In this document: piece after piece, positions 61,308 to 64,000 of the stretch
Layout of the letters: every line of letters begins with the position of its first letter
Position numbering within the stretch: position 1 is the first letter of the stretch
Source: Paenibacillus oryzisoli
Lineage (GTDB): Bacteria > Bacillota > Bacilli > Paenibacillales > NBRC-103111
Length of the DNA stretch: 64,000 nt
Reading direction: 5' to 3'
Assembly (NCBI RefSeq): GCF_001653565.1
Contig: NZ_LYPB01000073.1
Span: forward strand, 349,508 to 413,507
The notes under the pieces: generated by a model
The model's database searches: none
What the model was told of the DNA's origin: nothing
Seen by the model: only the letters and a program-made list of their open reading frames with translations
Program-made: the position numbers and the translations under genes

Positions 61308-61610
61308 TTATCTGATTCCCACTGATGCTACGCGGACTGACTCACTTGCACCTAACCGCGATACGAGTAGAGCTTGCTGCAACAGCAAGGCTAACAGCTT
61401 TCGCATGGAGCCGATACCGATTTTACCCATAATATTGGCAAGGTGAATTTTCACCGTTTTCTCACTAATACAGCAATTTTCGGCAATTTCCTTGTTGGTA
61501 TATCCATATGTAGCGAGCAAAGAAATGATTTCGATTTCACGTTGAGTTAGCCCATAATTTGAATAAAATTGGAGTAAAACGTCTGACTTTTCTGAGATCA
61601 TTGGCTTCAT
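61308..61610 (-). CDS. LuxR/GerE-type HTH protein without receiver domain
   Basis: The 100-residue protein is almost entirely a LuxR-type helix-turn-helix: LTQREIEIISLLATYGYTNK followed by EIAENCCISEKTVKIHLANI and MGKIGIGSMRKLLALL. There is no sensory domain, like GerE of Bacillus. The start codon overlaps the end of the HD-GYP gene, so the two are cotranscribed. DNA target unknown. Confidence 0.88.
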   Translation of the reverse strand: MKPMISEKSDVLLQFYSNYGLTQREIEIISLLATYGYTNKEIAENCCISEKTVKIHLANIMGKIGIGSMRKLLALLLQQALLVSRLGASESVRVASVGIR

Positions 61611-62683
61611 ATGACAACTTCCTTTATATGAATGTGTCTTTCCCGACTAAGATCAAGAAAGGAATTTTCAATTTTCACGAGCGGATTCGTATCATCCGTT
61701 GGATTAATATAGACGACTTCACCCCAACGGCCATCCGTGAGCAGCACTTGTCGGCCTACTAGATTGTTGATCATATTCTGCAAAAAAACAGAAACGATAT
61801 GCGGATCTAATTCGCCAAAGAAACCTTTCCTTAAGCGGCTGACGACCTCGTGAAAAGGCATCATTTCGTGATAAGGCCGTTTCGATGACATCGCATGGAA
61901 TACATCTGCTACAGCTACGATACGACTCATTTTATCCATTTGACTATCTTGCAGTTGCAGTGGATATCCCGTGCCATCTGCTCGCTCATGATGCTGCAAC
62001 GCAACCAGAGCTACGCGATAGTTAATGCCTACCGTCTCACGCAGCATGTTATAGCCGTAAATGGTATGCTTTTTAATCTCTTCATATTCTTCCTTCGATA
62101 ATTTACCTGGTTTCATGAGAATTTCTTGAGAAATTTTAATTTTCCCCACATCATGCATGGTTGCCGCTAAAGATAAAAGGGCCACTTCTGTGTCTGCGAG
62201 CTCCATCCATTTGCCAATAAGCGTTGACAGCACGCCTACGCCAATATTGTGTTGATGCGTGTATTCATCCTTCGCTTTGACAGCTTGAAATAATTGGAAA
62301 AGATCGGGATTATCGGCCGCCTGCTGGACGATAGGAATTAACTCTGACTTAATCTCAAGCAGTGGTATTTTCTTGTGCGTCTGAATGCGTTCGAACAAAT
62401 CCTTGGCATATTCCGTCGCTCTCTCAACTAGACGATTCGCTTCATGAGCAGGTGCAGATTGCATCTGATCGTCAGATATAGTCGTGGTTACGATATCCAT
62501 CATATCAATGCGATGCTGCTTAAATAAGTCCAAATGCTCTTGATTGAGAATGGTATGGATAGGAACTAAGACTAGCCCATAGCTTGTTGTCACATCGTAT
62601 CTTAATCTTTTACCCAATAGGTCTCTCAAGAAATCCCGCTCCATTAATTTCAAAATCATACCAATTTCTATTATATACGACAT
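61607..62683 (-). CDS. HD-GYP domain protein (probable c-di-GMP phosphodiesterase)
   Basis: About 358 residues. The HD-GYP domain (about residues 130-320) shows AATMHDVGKIKISQEILMKP, EIKKHTIYGYNML, LQHHERADGTGYPLQLQD and RIVAVADVFHAMSSKRPY, with all metal ligands and the GYP motif. The N-terminal part is a helical region without receiver or membrane segments. Such enzymes hydrolyse c-di-GMP, which controls EPS and motility. Start is uncertain: ATG 62683 has AAAGGAT too close; TTG 62725 and ATG 62659 are alternatives. Confidence 0.88.
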   Translation of the reverse strand: MSYIIEIGMILKLMERDFLRDLLGKRLRYDVTTSYGLVLVPIHTILNQEHLDLFKQHRIDMMDIVTTTISDDQMQSAPAHEANRLVERATEYAKDLFERIQTHKKIPLLEIKSELIPIVQQAADNPDLFQLFQAVKAKDEYTHQHNIGVGVLSTLIGKWMELADTEVALLSLAATMHDVGKIKISQEILMKPGKLSKEEYEEIKKHTIYGYNMLRETVGINYRVALVALQHHERADGTGYPLQLQDSQMDKMSRIVAVADVFHAMSSKRPYHEMMPFHEVVSRLRKGFFGELDPHIVSVFLQNMINNLVGRQVLLTDGRWGEVVYINPTDDTNPLVKIENSFLDLSRERHIHIKEVVI

Positions 62684-62889
62684 ATCCTTTCGTATATATG
62701 GGAGAATTAACCTATATTTCGACAAATTCGCCTAGGTTAATTTTCCCAGTTACTTCTATTCTAACATGACTTATGACTTATAGGTCTAGCGATCCTTAAC
62801 TTTTGTTATTTGTTAACCGTGACATCCGTCTATCCCCCTGCATATAGTAAGTATCGACTATCCGCTTTTACCTAAGGAGGACTTCACGA

Positions 62890-63618
62890 ATGGCAACGAA
62901 CAAAAAACAAGAACTGCGCGACGTAGAACTTGAAACAGAGATTTCACAAAGCGCAGCAACGGATTCAGACTACCCAGCTGCTTATTATCCACCAAGTACA
63001 CCGTACCCTTACGGCTATCCCGTACCCCAATATTACGGCTGGGTACCCACCTATGATCCGCGTGGGCTAGGCGGCCTCGGCATCCCTGGCTTCCCTGGCA
63101 TAGGTGGCATGCTACCTGGATTTCCAGGCGGGCAAGGCGGTTTCGGTGGACCTGGTGGGTTCCCAGGCGGACCTGGCGGGTTCCCAGGCGGACCTGGTGG
63201 GTTCCCGGGCGGACCTGGCGGGTTCCCGGGTGGACCTGGCGGGTTCCCGGGTGGACCTGGCGGGTTCCCGGGTGGACCTGGCGGGTTCCCAGGCGGACCT
63301 GGCGGGTTCCCAGGCGGACCTGGATTTCCACCTCCAGGACCAGGAACAGGGCAAGGCGGATATCAACCGCCGACTTCTGCGCCACCATCTCAAATTCCGC
63401 AAAAACCACTTAAAGCTCCTGGTGTATACGCCGTAGATCCAGGCGGCATCTCCCGCTGCTTGTTCAGATTTACGTATATCTGGCAAAGCAACGGCCAACA
63501 GTACTGGTATTTCCCAGTGTTCGTTGGACGGACATCGGTTTCTGGATTCCGCTGGACTGGATTCTCATGGATATTCTTTGGCATAGATTTGCGCTTTATT
63601 GATTCCTTTACTTGTTAA
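62890..63618 (+). CDS. Collagen-like Gly/Pro/Phe repeat protein
   Basis: The 242-residue protein has an acidic N-terminus, a Pro/Tyr-rich segment (YYPPSTPYPYGYPVPQYYG), eight perfect copies of GGFPGGP encoded by a 21-base repeat, a Pro-rich linker, and a conserved-looking C-terminal domain with CLFRFTYIWQSNGQQYWYFP and DLRFIDSFTC. There is no signal peptide, as is common for spore coat or exosporium proteins of this order. GGAGG lies eight bases upstream of the ATG. Function unknown; a surface-layer or spore-coat role is inference. Confidence 0.85.
   Translation: MATNKKQELRDVELETEISQSAATDSDYPAAYYPPSTPYPYGYPVPQYYGWVPTYDPRGLGGLGIPGFPGIGGMLPGFPGGQGGFGGPGGFPGGPGGFPGGPGGFPGGPGGFPGGPGGFPGGPGGFPGGPGGFPGGPGGFPGGPGFPPPGPGTGQGGYQPPTSAPPSQIPQKPLKAPGVYAVDPGGISRCLFRFTYIWQSNGQQYWYFPVFVGRTSVSGFRWTGFSWIFFGIDLRFIDSFTC
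63154..63321 (+). repeat. Eight tandem 21-base repeats in the collagen-like gene
   Basis: Each unit encodes GGFPGGP; the DNA units differ only at third positions (GGT/GGC, CCA/CCG). Such a tract can gain or lose copies by slippage, changing protein length in steps of seven residues without a frameshift. Confidence 0.95.
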
Positions 63619-63629
63619 TTGTAAATGGT

Positions 63630-63675
63630 AAAAACCCAGGAAACATCCAATTTCGTGGATGTTTCCTGGGTTTTT
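63630..63675 (+). terminator. Rho-independent terminator of the collagen-like gene
   Basis: ACCCAGGAAACATCC and GGATGTTTCCTGGGT form a perfect 15-bp stem with an 8-base loop, flanked by AAAA and TTTT. It would work in both directions. Confidence 0.95.
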
Positions 63676-63710
63676 GCTGGCTAGCTACTCAATTGGGCAA
63701 ACTATTCCTA

Positions 63711-63740
63711 CTTCTACTTCTACTTCTACTTCTACTTCTA
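63711..63740. repeat. Hexanucleotide microsatellite (CTTCTA)5
   Basis: Five perfect CTTCTA units follow a partial unit, in intergenic DNA past the terminator. A frame through it belongs to a short ORF without ribosome binding site. Confidence 0.9.
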
Positions 63741-63796
63741 CTCCATACACCGCTCCCAACATCCAGCCTGTCTCCGCCGACCAATAAACAATTTAA

Positions 63797-63914
63797 ATGG
63801 ATTTTATGAAGCTAATTTTGCTGATTTTCACCTTTTGGGAGCATTAGATGGATTTCCTACAGCTAATTTTGACCATAATTGGCCAATCAGCCGATCTCGC
63901 TCATATTAGCTGTA
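63797..63914. repeat. Intergenic direct and inverted repeats at the window end
   Basis: Two 24-base imperfect direct repeats (63797-63820 and 63848-63871) share ATGGATTT and AGCTAATTTTG. The second also forms the left arm of a 10-base perfect inverted repeat, TACAGCTAAT (63858-63867) with ATTAGCTGTA (63905-63914). No gene is seen in 63619-64000. The arrangement resembles an interspersed REP-like or small transposable element remnant, but copy number cannot be judged from one window. Confidence 0.5.
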
Positions 63915-64000
63915 CTTTTTCGTTACTACTTAGGTCTTCCAATAGGAAGACTTCTTCTATTTAAAGGTATTCCGTTCCCACATGTCGAAATGAACACGCA

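Noticed and set aside
63154..63321. CRISPR-like regular repeat
   Set aside because: Units are directly adjacent with no spacers and encode an in-frame peptide repeat; no cas genes are visible.
62858..63498. Antisense and alternative-frame ORFs across the GGFPGGP repeat (both strands)
   Set aside because: Repeats of 21 bases keep all frames open; these products are low-complexity artefacts without start signals.

Overview
The window looks like a chromosomal segment of a low-to-mid GC, spore-forming Bacillota, most likely Paenibacillus or a close relative. The evidence is a SinR/SinI-type biofilm switch, Bacillus-style eps genes (EpsC, EpsD, EpsF, EpsG, EpsM, EpsN types), BY-kinase/Wzz pairs encoded as two separate proteins, strong AGGAGG-type ribosome binding sites, and a paeninodin-type lasso peptide locus. 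The window is dominated by an exopolysaccharide and biofilm-matrix island, almost all on the minus strand, followed by two adjacent peptide-modification (RiPP) loci.

Layout. (1) 1-6976: a minus-strand polysaccharide operon (PilZ-like protein, Wzz, BY-kinase, GalU, phosphoglycosyl transferase, PssD/PssE-type split glycosyltransferase, GT4, Wzy-type polymerase cut by the window edge). (2) 6824-12560: regulatory and cell-surface genes: a small ORF, an LCP ligase, a small zinc-ribbon protein, an XRE regulator with an apparent CTG start, a stand-alone tyrosine-recombinase domain, an Asn-rich secreted protein, a Tat-exported phosphoesterase, a SinI-like antagonist, SinR, and a second SinR paralogue coupled to glmS. 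(3) 12569-26136: glmS, then an eps operon (EpsC, GalU, EpsD, EpsF, GT2, EpsG, GalE, a propeller-phosphoglycosyl transferase fusion, EpsM, EpsN) behind a long structured leader. (4) 26622-44724: two right-handed beta-helix proteins and a second exopolysaccharide operon (GT32, GT4s, GT2, pyruvyl transferase, acetyltransferases, GH88-like hydrolase, Wzx flippase, acyl-activating enzyme, membrane acyltransferase). (5) 44876-51817: lasso peptide operon with a 42-residue precursor and a kinase expected to modify its C-terminal Ser. (6) 52023-61095: one continuous minus-strand gene run that joins a second Wzz/BY-kinase pair, an HlyD-type adaptor and a secreted protein to a second RiPP-like cassette (Gly/Asn/Pro-rich precursor, HprK-like kinase, PqqD-like RRE, SipW-type peptidase, ABC exporter, nucleotidyltransferase-like protein) with no recognisable cyclase. 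(7) 61308-63618: LuxR-type HTH, HD-GYP protein, and a collagen-like repeat protein.

Two palindromic operator families tie the island together. Copies of GTTCTTTATAAAGAAC (SinR-like) lie at the promoters of sinR, the Asn-rich secreted protein, glmS, the eps operon, the second EPS operon, an internal point before the acyl-activating enzyme, and the lasso operon. In two cases the palindrome exactly fills the 17-bp spacer of a TTGACA promoter. A second palindrome, GATAC-N5-GTATC, recurs about twelve times near sinI, the XRE gene, the LCP gene, the zinc-ribbon gene and the Wzz2 operon. In three cases it also fills the 17-bp spacer of a promoter. The inferred picture is a cascade in which a GATAC-binding regulator (possibly the XRE protein at 8841) controls sinI and surface genes, while SinR/SinI controls matrix polysaccharide, a matrix-like protein and lasso peptide production. 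All functional statements come from reading the sequence; no database search was run.
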